Notes: generated by a model from the letters alone, not told the origin. A stretch of DNA of 35,568 bases from Nitrospira sp. (GCA_029865485.1 JAOUGT010000010.1:1-35568); one strand, 5' to 3'. Positions 9,019 through 17,575 are shown, numbered from the stretch's first letter. Numbers and translations: made by a program.

Positions 9019-9842
9019 CGCCCGCCGCTCTTCTTCCTCCGCTATCTTTGAACGGGCAGCCGAGTACGCGCATCGCCATTTGTGCTGCGACGCCATGGGA
9101 ACTGAGGGCGATACGGTCCGCCTTCCATCCGGTGGTTGAACGAACGATCGGGGGAATTCATGCGTTTGTGCATGTTGCGGGGGAGCAAGAATATTGGTTG
9201 GTTCAGACCGGTGTCGGGCCAGAAAAGGCACAGCAATGCGCTGCTCGGTTGCTTGAGGGGCAATCCTTCTCTCTCCTCATCTCCACTGGATTTGCCTGTG
9301 CGCTGATTGCAGTAGGCATCGGCGCGCTCTTAGTCGGCCATGAGGTGGTGTATAGCGCCGGGACAGAGGCGGAACTCCTCCCGCCTATCGATGTGCCGGG
9401 CGAAGAACGGGATCGTCTCGTCACCTATATTCACTCGATCGTCTCACCTGGGCATATGGGACGGTTTGTCTCAACCGATTGTGTGATCGGGAGTGCTTGG
9501 GAAAAGCGAGCGTTTGCAGAGAAGACACAGGCGATCGGTCTCGATATGGAGAGTGCAGCCTTGGCTGTGGAGGCGAACCGAGCCCAGACTCCGTTTATCA
9601 TTGTTCGAACGGTTTCGGATCTCCTGGATGAAGATCTTCCGCTTGACTTCAATCTCTTTCTCAGGCCCACTGGGTGGCTGAAAGGGATCGGGAGTATTCT
9701 GGCTGCTCCATCCTGTCTCCTTGGGCTTGGCCGGCTTCGCCGTCAGAGTCTGATCGCAGGAGAAGCCTTGACGGTCTTTTTTAGACAGTATGTTGCTGCG
9801 ATGGCTGATCAACGGCAAGCGCGTGTATCGGCATCGATGTGA
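9015..9842 (+). CDS. hpnG: Hopanoid-associated phosphorylase/nucleosidase HpnG
   Basis: HpnG belongs to the nucleoside phosphorylase (MTAN/PNP) family and is known to remove adenine from adenosylhopane in the route to ribosylhopane and bacteriohopanetetrol. Visible family elements are the N-terminal strand RIAICAATPWE (19-29), TGVGP (65-69), STGFA (90-94), the ribose-binding DMES (177-180) and the catalytic-type SD at 201-202. The proposed start is a TTG at 9015 overlapping the shc stop by four bases. A second in-frame TTG twelve codons later is possible. Position after shc and the presence of hpnH in the same window support the hopanoid role. Its C-terminal 34 residues are echoed in the small reading frame that follows. 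Confidence 0.88.
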   Translation: MTPAALLPPLSLNGQPSTRIAICAATPWELRAIRSAFHPVVERTIGGIHAFVHVAGEQEYWLVQTGVGPEKAQQCAARLLEGQSFSLLISTGFACALIAVGIGALLVGHEVVYSAGTEAELLPPIDVPGEERDRLVTYIHSIVSPGHMGRFVSTDCVIGSAWEKRAFAEKTQAIGLDMESAALAVEANRAQTPFIIVRTVSDLLDEDLPLDFNLFLRPTGWLKGIGSILAAPSCLLGLGRLRRQSLIAGEALTVFFRQYVAAMADQRQARVSASM

Positions 9843-10064
9843 CCATGAAATTTCTTGAAGCGCGAGATCAATCGGTTCTCACCTCCGTGGCCCGGACCAT
9901 TTGGGTGACGTGGTCGTGCCTCTTGAGACTGGTTGTGGTTTATCGTCAGCCTGTGATTGTCGCCGAAGCTGTGACAGCATTATTTCAGCAGCATGTTGAT
10001 CCGAGAGCTCACTACAGGCAGGAGAGTTTGTCAGCATCGATGTGACCATGAAATTGCTTGAAGC
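9741..10064 (+). repeat. Diverged 203-bp tandem duplication across the hpnG-mlaE junction
   Basis: The end of hpnG plus the start of the next gene occurs twice with a constant offset of 203 bases. A near-identical block covers 9831-9861 and 10034-10064 (22 identical bases, one mismatch, then eight identical). Upstream, CGTCAG at 9741 recurs at 9944, and the encoded tails share RQ, EA, T, F, Q, V, RQ and SASM without gaps. The rest has diverged, so the event is old. The duplication explains the chimeric reading frame at 9839-10045. Confidence 0.8.
9839..10045 (+). CDS. Chimeric small protein: MlaE-like head joined to HpnG-like tail
   Basis: This 68-residue frame starts at a GTG overlapping the hpnG stop (or at the ATG at 9845) and ends overlapping the mlaE start. 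Its first 20 or so residues (MTMKFLEA...LTSVA) resemble the MlaE N-terminus (MTMKLLEA...LTSVA). Its last 30 or so residues resemble the HpnG C-terminus and end in the same SASM. It therefore looks like a product of the tandem duplication. The frame has stayed open despite strong sequence divergence, and the start/stop overlaps on both sides are kept. It may be a real coupled small protein (residues 22-34 are hydrophobic) or only a translated spacer. No function can be assigned. Confidence 0.5.
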   Translation: MTMKFLEARDQSVLTSVARTIWVTWSCLLRLVVVYRQPVIVAEAVTALFQQHVDPRAHYRQESLSASM

Positions 10065-10821
10065 ACTAGGCCGATGGGCGCTCACTTCCGTGGCCGAAAT
10101 GGGTCGCATGGTGATCTTTGTGGTGTCGTCCTTTGGCTGGTTGGCGCGTCCTCCGTTTCGAGCCATTCAAACCGTGAAACAACTCCATTTTATCGGCTAT
10201 AAATCGACGTTTGTCGTCGTGCTGACCGCGACCTTCACGGGCATGGTGCTGGCGTTGCAGGGATATCATACATTGCGGAAGTTCGGATCGGAGGGGTTGC
10301 TTGGGGCAGCTGTGGCCGTCAGCATGATTCGCGAACTGGGGCCGGTGTTGGCCGCGCTGATGGTGACAGCTCGGGCAGGGTCTGCCATGACGGCGGAGAT
10401 CGGAATCATGCGGATCACAGAGCAGATCGATGCGCTCGACACCATGGCCGTCAATCCGCTCCAATACCTGATTGCGCCGAAATTGGTTGCGGGGTTGATC
10501 GGCGTGCCGCTGTTGGTTGCAATTTTTGACGTGGTGGGAATTTATGGCGGTCATGTTGTGGGAGTCGAACTTCTCGGGGTGAATGCCGGCACCTATTGGA
10601 ATTCCATAGAGTCTGCGGTGGAATGGAAAGACGTCTACGGGGGAATCCTGAAATCAATTAGTTTCGGGCTGATTATCAGCTGGGTTTGTTGCTATAAGGG
10701 ATTCTTTACAAAAATGAGCGCCGAGGGACTGGGCAACGCCACGACCGAGGCGGTCGTGTTGTCGTCGGTCCTGGTTCTCGTGTGGGACTATTTTTTGACC
10801 GCTCTCCTCTTTAATCTTTAA
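10042..10821 (+). CDS. mlaE: Mla-type lipid ABC transporter permease MlaE
   Basis: MlaE is the inner-membrane permease of the MlaFEDB-type complex that moves phospholipids or other lipids between inner and outer membranes. The 259-residue protein has an amphipathic N-terminal helix and about five to six membrane segments. It carries the conserved cytoplasmic stretch around RELGPVLAALMVTARAGSAM and the EQIDALDTMAVNPLQYL segment typical of the family. The start is either the GTG at 10042, overlapping the previous stop, or the ATG at 10048. mlaF begins two bases after its stop. Physical linkage to shc and hpnG suggests a hopanoid-related cargo, which is an inference. Confidence 0.92.
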   Translation: MTMKLLEALGRWALTSVAEMGRMVIFVVSSFGWLARPPFRAIQTVKQLHFIGYKSTFVVVLTATFTGMVLALQGYHTLRKFGSEGLLGAAVAVSMIRELGPVLAALMVTARAGSAMTAEIGIMRITEQIDALDTMAVNPLQYLIAPKLVAGLIGVPLLVAIFDVVGIYGGHVVGVELLGVNAGTYWNSIESAVEWKDVYGGILKSISFGLIISWVCCYKGFFTKMSAEGLGNATTEAVVLSSVLVLVWDYFLTALLFNL

Positions 10822-10823
10822 CG

Positions 10824-11582
10824 ATGTTGAAGCTTGTTGGTGTGACGAAGACATTGGGTGGGCAGCCGGTCTTGAGAGGCGTCGATCTGGCGGTGCCGCA
10901 AGGCAAACTCACGACGATCATCGGTCGGAGCGGAGAGGGTAAGAGTGTCTTGCTGAAGCATATGATCGGTTTGCTCCAGCCTGATTCGGGAGAAGTGTGG
11001 GTGGACGATGTCGAGATTTCGAGGCTGCGTGGACATGCGTTGAACGAGGTACGCAAACGGTTTGCGATGTTGTTCCAGGGAGCGGCGCTGTTCGATTCGC
11101 TGACGGTGTTTGAAAATGTCGCCTTCCCTCTCAGGGAAAGGCTCCGCTTGAAAGGACCGGACGTGACGAGCCGGGTCGAGGAAAAACTCGAACAAGTCGG
11201 TTTGAGCGGGATGGGACATAAGTTCCCGTCGGAATTGAGCGGAGGGATGCGCAAACGAGCGGGGTTGGCACGCGCCTTGGTGATGCAACCGGAGATCATC
11301 CTTTTCGATGAGCCGACCACGGGGCTCGATCCGCTCATGGCGAAGTCGATTCACGACCTGATTACGAGTATGCAGCGAAAGTTTAGGTTTACTGCCGTGA
11401 TGGTGAGCCACGAAATTCCTGAAATTTTCGGGATTTCCGATTATGTGGCGATCTTGAAGCACGGGAAGATTGCGGCGATGGCTGAACCGTCCGAGTTTCA
11501 ACGTACCACGGATCCTGACATCAAGGAGTTCATTTCCGTGGGAGGGACGGTGCTGATGCGAAGCCCCGGTTCCGTTCACTGA
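10824..11582 (+). CDS. mlaF: Mla-type lipid ABC transporter ATPase MlaF
   Basis: This is the cytoplasmic ATPase that drives MlaE. Motifs in order are Walker A GRSGEGKS (34-41), Q-loop Q85, signature LSGGM (138-142), Walker B with DEP at 162-164 in the ILFDEPTTGLDP stretch, and the switch histidine H196. The length of 252 residues is close to the usual 265-270. The gene is packed between mlaE and mlaD with gaps of two and twelve bases. No MlaB (STAS-domain) gene is found in the cluster, so the complex may lack it or have it encoded elsewhere. Confidence 0.95.
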   Translation: MLKLVGVTKTLGGQPVLRGVDLAVPQGKLTTIIGRSGEGKSVLLKHMIGLLQPDSGEVWVDDVEISRLRGHALNEVRKRFAMLFQGAALFDSLTVFENVAFPLRERLRLKGPDVTSRVEEKLEQVGLSGMGHKFPSELSGGMRKRAGLARALVMQPEIILFDEPTTGLDPLMAKSIHDLITSMQRKFRFTAVMVSHEIPEIFGISDYVAILKHGKIAAMAEPSEFQRTTDPDIKEFISVGGTVLMRSPGSVH

Positions 11583-11594
11583 AGGAGTGTCGTG

Positions 11595-12038
11595 ATGGAG
11601 AAAGCCAAGCTAGAGATGATCGTCGGCGTATTCGTATTGATAGGCATCATCTGCCTGGGGTATCTCTCTATCAAGCTCGGGAAATTGGAACTGATCGGTG
11701 GAGATCTCTACGAGGTGGACGCGCTATTCAACTCCGCAACGGGATTGAGATCCGGGGCGGCTGTGGAAATAGCCGGCGTTGAAGTGGGCCGAGTGAAGGC
11801 CATCAGCCTGAAAGAGGATCGAGCTCTTGTACGGCTGGGGTTGCACAATGGAACAAAGCTCTATTCCGATACCATCGCATCCATCAAGACGAGAGGGATC
11901 ATCGGCGAAAAGTATCTGGCCCTGTCGCCGGGTGGAGGGGGCGATCCATTGAAGCCGGGTGATACGATTCGAGATACGGAGTCCGGCCTCGATCTGGAAG
12001 AATTGGTGAGCCAATATGTGCACGGGAAGGTTAATTAG
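11595..12038 (+). CDS. mlaD: MCE-domain lipid-binding protein MlaD
   Basis: MlaD forms a periplasm-facing hexameric ring that channels lipid between MlaFE and the soluble carrier MlaC. There is one N-terminal membrane helix (about 9-28) followed by a single MCE domain (about 40-120). The domain shows the pattern of a ValAsp-Ala-Phe start, a GLRSGAAVEIAGVEVGRV core and IGEKYLAL near its end. The protein has 147 residues, a little shorter than E. coli MlaD. The ATG at 11595 has GAAGGAG at 11581-11587 at good spacing; a GTG one codon earlier is less likely. Confidence 0.92.
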   Translation: MEKAKLEMIVGVFVLIGIICLGYLSIKLGKLELIGGDLYEVDALFNSATGLRSGAAVEIAGVEVGRVKAISLKEDRALVRLGLHNGTKLYSDTIASIKTRGIIGEKYLALSPGGGGDPLKPGDTIRDTESGLDLEELVSQYVHGKVN

Positions 12039-12101
12039 CCTCAGGCCGGAAATCTGTGCATAAGGAATGAGCCATCCAACTCAAGAGCGAAGGTGGGGAA
12101 C

Positions 12102-12743
12102 ATGACGATGAGAAAAGAGTGGAACGGTAAGGGCGTATCCCGTCGGCCAGTCGTGGTGTTCTTGCTCCTGCTGGTAGTGCTTGTGGCGATGCCTGTTCCC
12201 AGTGACGCGGGGGCACCCACTGCAGCCATGAAGACGACCATTGATGAAGTGCTCCGGATCGTACGGGATAAAGAACTCAAGCAGCCGGGGAAAGCCGAAG
12301 CGCGTCGGCATATGCTTGAAACAGTGGTGGCGGCGCGATTTGATTATGCGGAAATGTCTCGGCGGGCACTCGGGGCTCCCTGGAATCAGTTGACGGATCA
12401 ACAGAAGCAGGAGTTTGTCGACCTGTTTCGCACGTTATTAACGAATTCCTATGCGGATAAGATCGAGACCTATTCCGGTGAAGGTGTGGAGTATCTCAAT
12501 GAGCGTACGGAGAAGGAGTATGCCGAGGTCCGGACCAAGGTGCTTTCCGGGAAAACCGAGATTCCTCTGGATTACCGCCTGATTAGTAAGGCCGACGAGT
12601 GGCGCGTCTACGATGTCGTCGTGGACAATGTCAGCCTGGTGAATAATTACCGTGGGCAGTTTACGAAAATTCTGCGTGCCTCTTCGTACACGGATCTCGT
12701 CGATCAGCTTCGAAAAAAAACCGACAAGCTCAAGGCGCCATAG
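12102..12743 (+). CDS. mlaC: Periplasmic lipid-carrier protein MlaC
   Basis: MlaC-family proteins carry lipid across the periplasm between the MlaD ring and the outer membrane. A signal peptide is clear (a run of Val/Leu followed by a small-residue cleavage region near PSDAGA). The mature part is helix-rich, with the family pattern including a DYAEMSRRALG-like region, an LLTNSYADKI segment and the VYDVVVDNVSLVNNYR strand. At 213 residues it has the expected size. The ATG at 12102 is preferred because AGGTGGGG lies just upstream; an upstream GTG at 12093 is the alternative. It belongs to the mla operon, with a 63-base gap to mlaD. Confidence 0.92.
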   Translation: MTMRKEWNGKGVSRRPVVVFLLLLVVLVAMPVPSDAGAPTAAMKTTIDEVLRIVRDKELKQPGKAEARRHMLETVVAARFDYAEMSRRALGAPWNQLTDQQKQEFVDLFRTLLTNSYADKIETYSGEGVEYLNERTEKEYAEVRTKVLSGKTEIPLDYRLISKADEWRVYDVVVDNVSLVNNYRGQFTKILRASSYTDLVDQLRKKTDKLKAP

Positions 12744-12759
12744 CACTAAGTCTGAAGTG

Positions 12760-13968
12760 ATGACGGTGTATATGCGTAGCCTTGCGATTAGCGTTGTCTT
12801 TGTATTGTGCGCGACCTTTTGCCTTATGCCTCTCAACGAGGTTCAGGCTGAAGTAAAGCTTTTTCCCATTCCCGCCGTCAGCAGCAGCAAAAACGACGGC
12901 AACGATATCGGACTGATTGTGCCGGCCCTCTTCACTGGGCCGGATGGGGATCTGAAGTATTTGGTCGCGCCCATGGTGGTCTACAACTCAATCGTGGGGA
13001 CACGAGGCACCGTCAATTTGTTTCGGTATGAGCCGGGTGGAAAGGAGCTGCGGGGGATCGCATCGTGGACTGAGCGGATCGAGAGAAAGTTTTTGTTGAG
13101 CTATGTGGACCCAGGATTTAGTAACGGCCGATACAGTATTGGATTCAGTGCGATGCATTTCAAGAATGCAACGGTACGGTTTTTCGGGCTGGGACCCACC
13201 ACGCACAAGGATGACGAGACAAACTATACGGCGTCCGAGACGAGACTGAATTGGAAATTCGGCGTCTACGCCAATGAGGTGACGCAGATTGCGGTGAGCC
13301 AACGACTCCGCCATATGCAATCGATTCAGGAAGGTGCGACGGACCTTCCCTTTTCAGGTGCGAATTTTCCGAATGCTCCCGGTGTCGGAGGAGCAACCAT
13401 ACTCGGCCAGCGGGTCAGCTTCCACTACGATACTCGGAATAATCTCGTGACCCCGACCGATGGAATGGCGGTGACCGCCTATGCTGAGCTGAACTACAAC
13501 GTCAAGGACGGCGACCATCCGCTTTATTCACGGTACGGGCTTGATGTGAAAAAAATGTTTGCCAGTGAGTCCAAGCGGGCCATTTTAGTGGTTCACGGAG
13601 AACTGCAAGCAACGATCGGCACGGACGTGCCGTTTTTTGAACAGAGCTCGCTCGGTGGACAAAATACCTTGCGTGGTTTTGGCGTCGATCGATACATCGA
13701 CAAACAGATGATTGCCTTCAGTGTCGAAGAACGGATTCATATCCTGAGAGCACGTCTTGCAGGAGTCATGGCGGATTTTGAAATTGCGCCGTTTATTGAC
13801 ACAGGCCAAGTGTTCAACTCGTTCAAAAATGTCAGCTTCAAAGACTATCGCATTACGCCGGGCATCGGATTTCGAGGGATCATTCGCCCCAACGTCGTGG
13901 GGCGGATCGACTATGGTTTCAGTAAGGAAGGGGGAGCTATTTTTGCCGGGCTTGATTTTCCCTATTAA
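12760..13968 (+). CDS. BamA/TamA-family (Omp85) outer-membrane barrel protein without POTRA
   Basis: The protein starts with a signal peptide ending near EVQA and then has alternating beta-strand patterning throughout its 402 residues. This fits a surface-antigen (Omp85) 16-strand barrel. The conserved loop-6 element LRGF lies at about 304-307 within GGQNTLRGFGVDRY. The C-terminal strand runs GAIFAGLDFPY, ending in an aromatic residue. There is no room for POTRA domains, so it is a short Omp85 type rather than BamA itself. It follows mlaC by 16 bases and may be the outer-membrane end of the lipid line, a role filled by the unrelated MlaA in E. coli; that is an inference. The frame is open further upstream into mlaC, but the signal peptide fixes the start at 12760 or 12772. 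Confidence 0.82.
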   Translation: MTVYMRSLAISVVFVLCATFCLMPLNEVQAEVKLFPIPAVSSSKNDGNDIGLIVPALFTGPDGDLKYLVAPMVVYNSIVGTRGTVNLFRYEPGGKELRGIASWTERIERKFLLSYVDPGFSNGRYSIGFSAMHFKNATVRFFGLGPTTHKDDETNYTASETRLNWKFGVYANEVTQIAVSQRLRHMQSIQEGATDLPFSGANFPNAPGVGGATILGQRVSFHYDTRNNLVTPTDGMAVTAYAELNYNVKDGDHPLYSRYGLDVKKMFASESKRAILVVHGELQATIGTDVPFFEQSSLGGQNTLRGFGVDRYIDKQMIAFSVEERIHILRARLAGVMADFEIAPFIDTGQVFNSFKNVSFKDYRITPGIGFRGIIRPNVVGRIDYGFSKEGGAIFAGLDFPY

Positions 13969-14394
13969 CAAGTCTCTGGAAAACTCGCTGTGGTCTCCAA
14001 GCTCTCGAGATTTAGGGAACTGAGGGGCCGCCTCTGAGTTATCCCGAGGATGGTCAATACGGCTTCAGGCATAGATTCATCGGGTGGAAAGGCAAGACTG
14101 CTCTTTCATCCAGTAGGGAGCCTTCTGAGTCTTTGAACGAGGTGAGGAGCAAGGGCGAAAATGTTTTAGTCTCTCGCTCGTTCTCAGTGACGGAAGGATT
14201 GGTGGCTAGATCAAGGCTTTCGCAGTCGACCGAGTCGGAGGTTTGTGATGTCGGTGCGCATTTCGTAAGTACTTGACTTCATGTGATTCTTGTGTGAAAC
14301 TCCACCAAAAATTCGCTCCTAGGTCACATCAAGGGCAGCGTATCCCTGCCAAAGGCGGCAATCGTCGATGGTAGATAAACGAAGGAGACCATCC
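13969..14394. other. Intergenic region before dxs with a hairpin and a weak promoter
   Basis: No convincing gene is seen. An imperfect hairpin (arms 14018-14027 and 14031-14040, three-base loop) may mark the end of the mla operon, but no T-run follows. TTGACT at 14273-14278 with a poor -10 (GAAACT at 14296-14301) is a weak dxs promoter candidate. Confidence 0.4.
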
Positions 14395-16341
14395 ATGTCC
14401 ATCTTGAAGAAGATCCATAGTCCGGCTGATCTGAAACGACTCTCTCCAGACCGGTTCCCGGCATTGTGCCAAGAGATTCGTGAACAAATTATCGGCGCGG
14501 TCTCCAATGTGGGGGGACATTTAGCCTCCAACCTAGGCGTGGTCGAGCTCACCGTTGCGCTCCAGTATCTCCTGGATACGCCGACCGACAAGATTGTATG
14601 GGACACCAGTAACCAGTCATATACCCATAAACTGTTGACCGGTCGCCGAGAACAATTCCATACGCTACGGCAATATGGTGGACTGAGCGGGTTCTGTAAG
14701 CGGGAAGAAAGTGAATACGACACGTTCAACGCCGGGCATGCCGGGACCGGGGTGTCGGCCGCCTTCGGTATGGTCGAAGCCCGCGAGCAGCTGAAACAAA
14801 AGAATAAAGTCGTGTGTGTCGTCGGTGACGGGGCGATGACGTCCGGCATGACCCTCGAAGGTCTACACCATGCCGGAGGGCTCGGAAAAGATTTCCTCGT
14901 AATCCTCAACGACAATCAGATGTCGATTTCCAAAAATGTAGGGGCGATTTCCGCCTACTTGAGTCGAACGATCACGGGCGAGTTTTACGGGAAGATGCGC
15001 GAAGAAACGGGGCAGTTGTTGGGCAAGATTCCGCACATCGGCAGCGATATGCAAAAGCTCGCCCGTCGTGCTGAAGAGCTTGCAAAAGGCGTCATTCTTC
15101 CCGGATTGCTGTTCGAGGAGCTGGGGTTTCAATACAGTGGGCCCATCGACGGGCACAACTTCGAGCACCTCCTTCCAACCCTCGAGAACGTGTTGAAAAT
15201 GAGGGGGCCGGTCCTGCTCCACATTATTACGAAAAAAGGGCTCGGGTATGAGCCGGCCATGAAGAATCCCGTGTGGTTCCATGCCTGCCCACCGTTCGTT
15301 CGGGAGACGGGTGCTCCTGCGAAAAAAGCTGTGCGCCCTTCGTACACGGCGATCGCGATGGATACACTAGTTAAGTTGGCCCGTGAGGACAAGCGCATCG
15401 TGGCCATCACGGCGGCCATGTGCGAGGGCACAGGGCTAACGGCGTTCGAAAAAGAATTCCCGGATCGCCTGTATGATGTCGGGATTGCGGAACAGCATGC
15501 CGTGACATTCGCGGCAGGTCTTGCCACGCAAGGGCTAAAGCCGGTCGTCGCCATGTATGCCACGTTTCTCCAGCGGGCCTACGATCAGGTTGTGCATGAC
15601 GTGGCGACGCAGAATCTTCCCGTGGCATTCTGTATCGATCGTGGAGGTCTCGTGGCGGAGGATGGCACAACTCACCACGGGGCGTTCGACTACGCCTACT
15701 TGCGCCATGTTCCCAACATGGTTGTGATGGCCCCAAAAGATGAGAACGAGCTTCAGCATATGGTCAAAACCTCCCTAGAGTACAATGGTCCCATTTCGGT
15801 GCGGTATCCGCGTGGAGTGAGCCTGGGCGTGGAGATGGACGCGACTCCGCACACGCTACCTATCGGGAAAGGCGAATTGCTGAAGGAGGGAACCGATGTG
15901 GCCATCATGGCGATCGGCGTATCTGTGTGGCAAGCGGTGGAAGCCGCAAAGCGACTCAGCGAAGAAGGCATCTCTACGGCGGTCGTCAATGGCCGATTTG
16001 TGAAGCCCCTCGATCAGGAACTGGTCGTGGATGTGGCGAAACGCGTTCGGTATGTCGTGACGGTTGAAGAAGGCTGTAAGATGGGTGGCTTCGGCTCTGC
16101 GGTGCTTGAGGCCCTGGCGGAGGCGGGTGTCTCCGGTGTGAAGACCAAGGTGCTCGGTTTGCCTGATTGGTACATCGAACAGGGGCCACAGGACTTACTG
16201 CGGGAACGATATGGGTTGACGGCGGAAGGGATCTATCAAAGCGTCAAGGAGTTGATTGGCAAGGCGCCGGCGGAAAAAACACAGTTTGTCGGGACAGCAC
16301 AGGTTGGTCATCTTCCGCATGGCGACGAGCAGGGGAGTTGA
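14395..16341 (+). CDS. dxs: 1-deoxy-D-xylulose-5-phosphate synthase
   Basis: DXS joins pyruvate and glyceraldehyde 3-phosphate using thiamine diphosphate, the first step of the MEP pathway. It is a cytoplasmic dimer. The TPP/Mg motif GDGAMTSG...NDNQMSIS is at about 144-179. H42 (GGHLASNLG), the central DVGIAEQHAVTFAAG and the C-terminal RYPRG are all present, and 648 residues is a normal length. Two N-terminal motifs differ from the common form: WDTSNQSYTHK where WDVGHQAYxHK is usual, and NAGHAGTGVS where GHSSTSIS is usual. KGLGY also replaces KGKGY. The ATG at 14395 is chosen because GAAGGAG lies at 14381-14387; an in-frame ATG at 14368 lacks one. ispG follows after 49 bases. Confidence 0.93.
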   Translation: MSILKKIHSPADLKRLSPDRFPALCQEIREQIIGAVSNVGGHLASNLGVVELTVALQYLLDTPTDKIVWDTSNQSYTHKLLTGRREQFHTLRQYGGLSGFCKREESEYDTFNAGHAGTGVSAAFGMVEAREQLKQKNKVVCVVGDGAMTSGMTLEGLHHAGGLGKDFLVILNDNQMSISKNVGAISAYLSRTITGEFYGKMREETGQLLGKIPHIGSDMQKLARRAEELAKGVILPGLLFEELGFQYSGPIDGHNFEHLLPTLENVLKMRGPVLLHIITKKGLGYEPAMKNPVWFHACPPFVRETGAPAKKAVRPSYTAIAMDTLVKLAREDKRIVAITAAMCEGTGLTAFEKEFPDRLYDVGIAEQHAVTFAAGLATQGLKPVVAMYATFLQRAYDQVVHDVATQNLPVAFCIDRGGLVAEDGTTHHGAFDYAYLRHVPNMVVMAPKDENELQHMVKTSLEYNGPISVRYPRGVSLGVEMDATPHTLPIGKGELLKEGTDVAIMAIGVSVWQAVEAAKRLSEEGISTAVVNGRFVKPLDQELVVDVAKRVRYVVTVEEGCKMGGFGSAVLEALAEAGVSGVKTKVLGLPDWYIEQGPQDLLRERYGLTAEGIYQSVKELIGKAPAEKTQFVGTAQVGHLPHGDEQGS

Positions 16342-16390
16342 TCGCAAAGATGGAGCGTAGGGGTGAACGGTAAGGGGTAAGGCGAGCCGC

Positions 16391-17575
16391 ATGCATATTT
16401 CACGGCGAAAAACTCGGCAGATTCAAGTCGGCACGGTCAAGATCGGTGGCGATGCTCCGGTGTCTGTTCAGTCGATGTGTTCGACCGACACCCGTGATGT
16501 GGCAGCGACGGTTGATGAGATTCATCGGCTCGAGGCCGCCGGCTGTGAGCTGATTCGCGTGGCGGTTCCGGATGAGGAAGCGGCTCACGCACTACCGAAG
16601 ATTAAAGCGGCGATGACGGTGCCGTTGATCGCCGATATTCATTTTGATCATCGTCTGGCCTTGAAAGCCGCGGAAATCGTCGATTGTGTCCGCATCAATC
16701 CCGGCAATATCGGTGCGTGGTGGAAGGTGGAAGAGGTCATTAAGGCCGTAAACGACCGGGGTATTCCGCTTCGCATCGGAGTGAACGGTGGGTCGCTCGA
16801 ACGCCACTTGCTGGAAAAGTACGGGTGGCCATCCCCGGAGGCGCTGGCAGAGTCGGCACTCAATGCCGTGCGCGCCCTGGAAGACGTCGGATTCACGAAC
16901 ATGAAAGTCTCGTTGAAAGCGTCGGATGTGCATCATGCCATCGACGCCTACTGGCTCTTTGCCCATCAGTCGGATTACCCGTTACATATTGGTATCACGG
17001 AAGCAGGAACGACCTTGACCGGAGCCGTGAAGTCATCGATCGGTCTGGGATACTTGCTTGGTCAGGGGATCGGAGACACATTGCGCGTGTCCCTGGCGGC
17101 TGATCCGGTGGATGAAGTCAAAGTCGGGTTCGAAATTTTAAAATCGCTAGAGCTGCGGCATCGTGGTATCAATGTTATTGCATGCCCCACCTGCGGACGT
17201 GTCGAGATCGACGTGGTCCGGATGGCGAATGAACTTGAGAAAAAACTCGGGCATATTAAAACGCCGTTGAACGTGTCCGTGCTCGGGTGTGTTGTCAATG
17301 GTATCGGAGAAGGAAAAGAGGCCGATATCGGGATCGCGGGCGGTGAGGGCAAAGGCATTTTGTTCAAGAAAGGGAAGCTGGTCCGAAAGGTCCCGATGGA
17401 AGAATTGATGGACACGCTCATTGTGGAAGTGGAGCAGCTCGCGAAGGAGAAAGAAGCCGAAGGGAACGGTGCGCTAGCTGCCTCCGATACTGCGAACGGA
17501 TGGGAACCTCTTATCCCTCAGGCTGATCAGCCCTCGACTCGCGGTAAAGAAATTCCCGTCGTGCCGCACCGGTAA
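16391..17575 (+). CDS. ispG: 4-hydroxy-3-methylbut-2-en-1-yl diphosphate synthase (IspG/GcpE)
   Basis: IspG converts MEcPP to HMBPP, the substrate of the IspH encoded at the start of this window. The TIM-barrel part begins with the typical VQSMCSTDTRD segment (about 26-35). The 4Fe-4S ligands are C265 and C268 (CPTCGR), C300 (VLGCVVNG) and E307, matching the E. coli spacing. The protein has 394 residues, including a C-terminal extension of about 30 residues that is variable and Pro/Glu-rich. It lies directly after dxs and is probably co-transcribed with it. Confidence 0.97.
   Translation: MHISRRKTRQIQVGTVKIGGDAPVSVQSMCSTDTRDVAATVDEIHRLEAAGCELIRVAVPDEEAAHALPKIKAAMTVPLIADIHFDHRLALKAAEIVDCVRINPGNIGAWWKVEEVIKAVNDRGIPLRIGVNGGSLERHLLEKYGWPSPEALAESALNAVRALEDVGFTNMKVSLKASDVHHAIDAYWLFAHQSDYPLHIGITEAGTTLTGAVKSSIGLGYLLGQGIGDTLRVSLAADPVDEVKVGFEILKSLELRHRGINVIACPTCGRVEIDVVRMANELEKKLGHIKTPLNVSVLGCVVNGIGEGKEADIGIAGGEGKGILFKKGKLVRKVPMEELMDTLIVEVEQLAKEKEAEGNGALAASDTANGWEPLIPQADQPSTRGKEIPVVPHR

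Noticed and set aside
10818..11579. Minus-strand frame covering all of mlaF
   Set aside because: It is antisense to a gene with complete ABC ATPase motifs; its His/Arg-rich product looks like a shadow.
12652..12759. Upstream extension of the Omp85 frame into mlaC
   Set aside because: The signal peptide begins at 12760-12772, and the extension overlaps a well supported gene.
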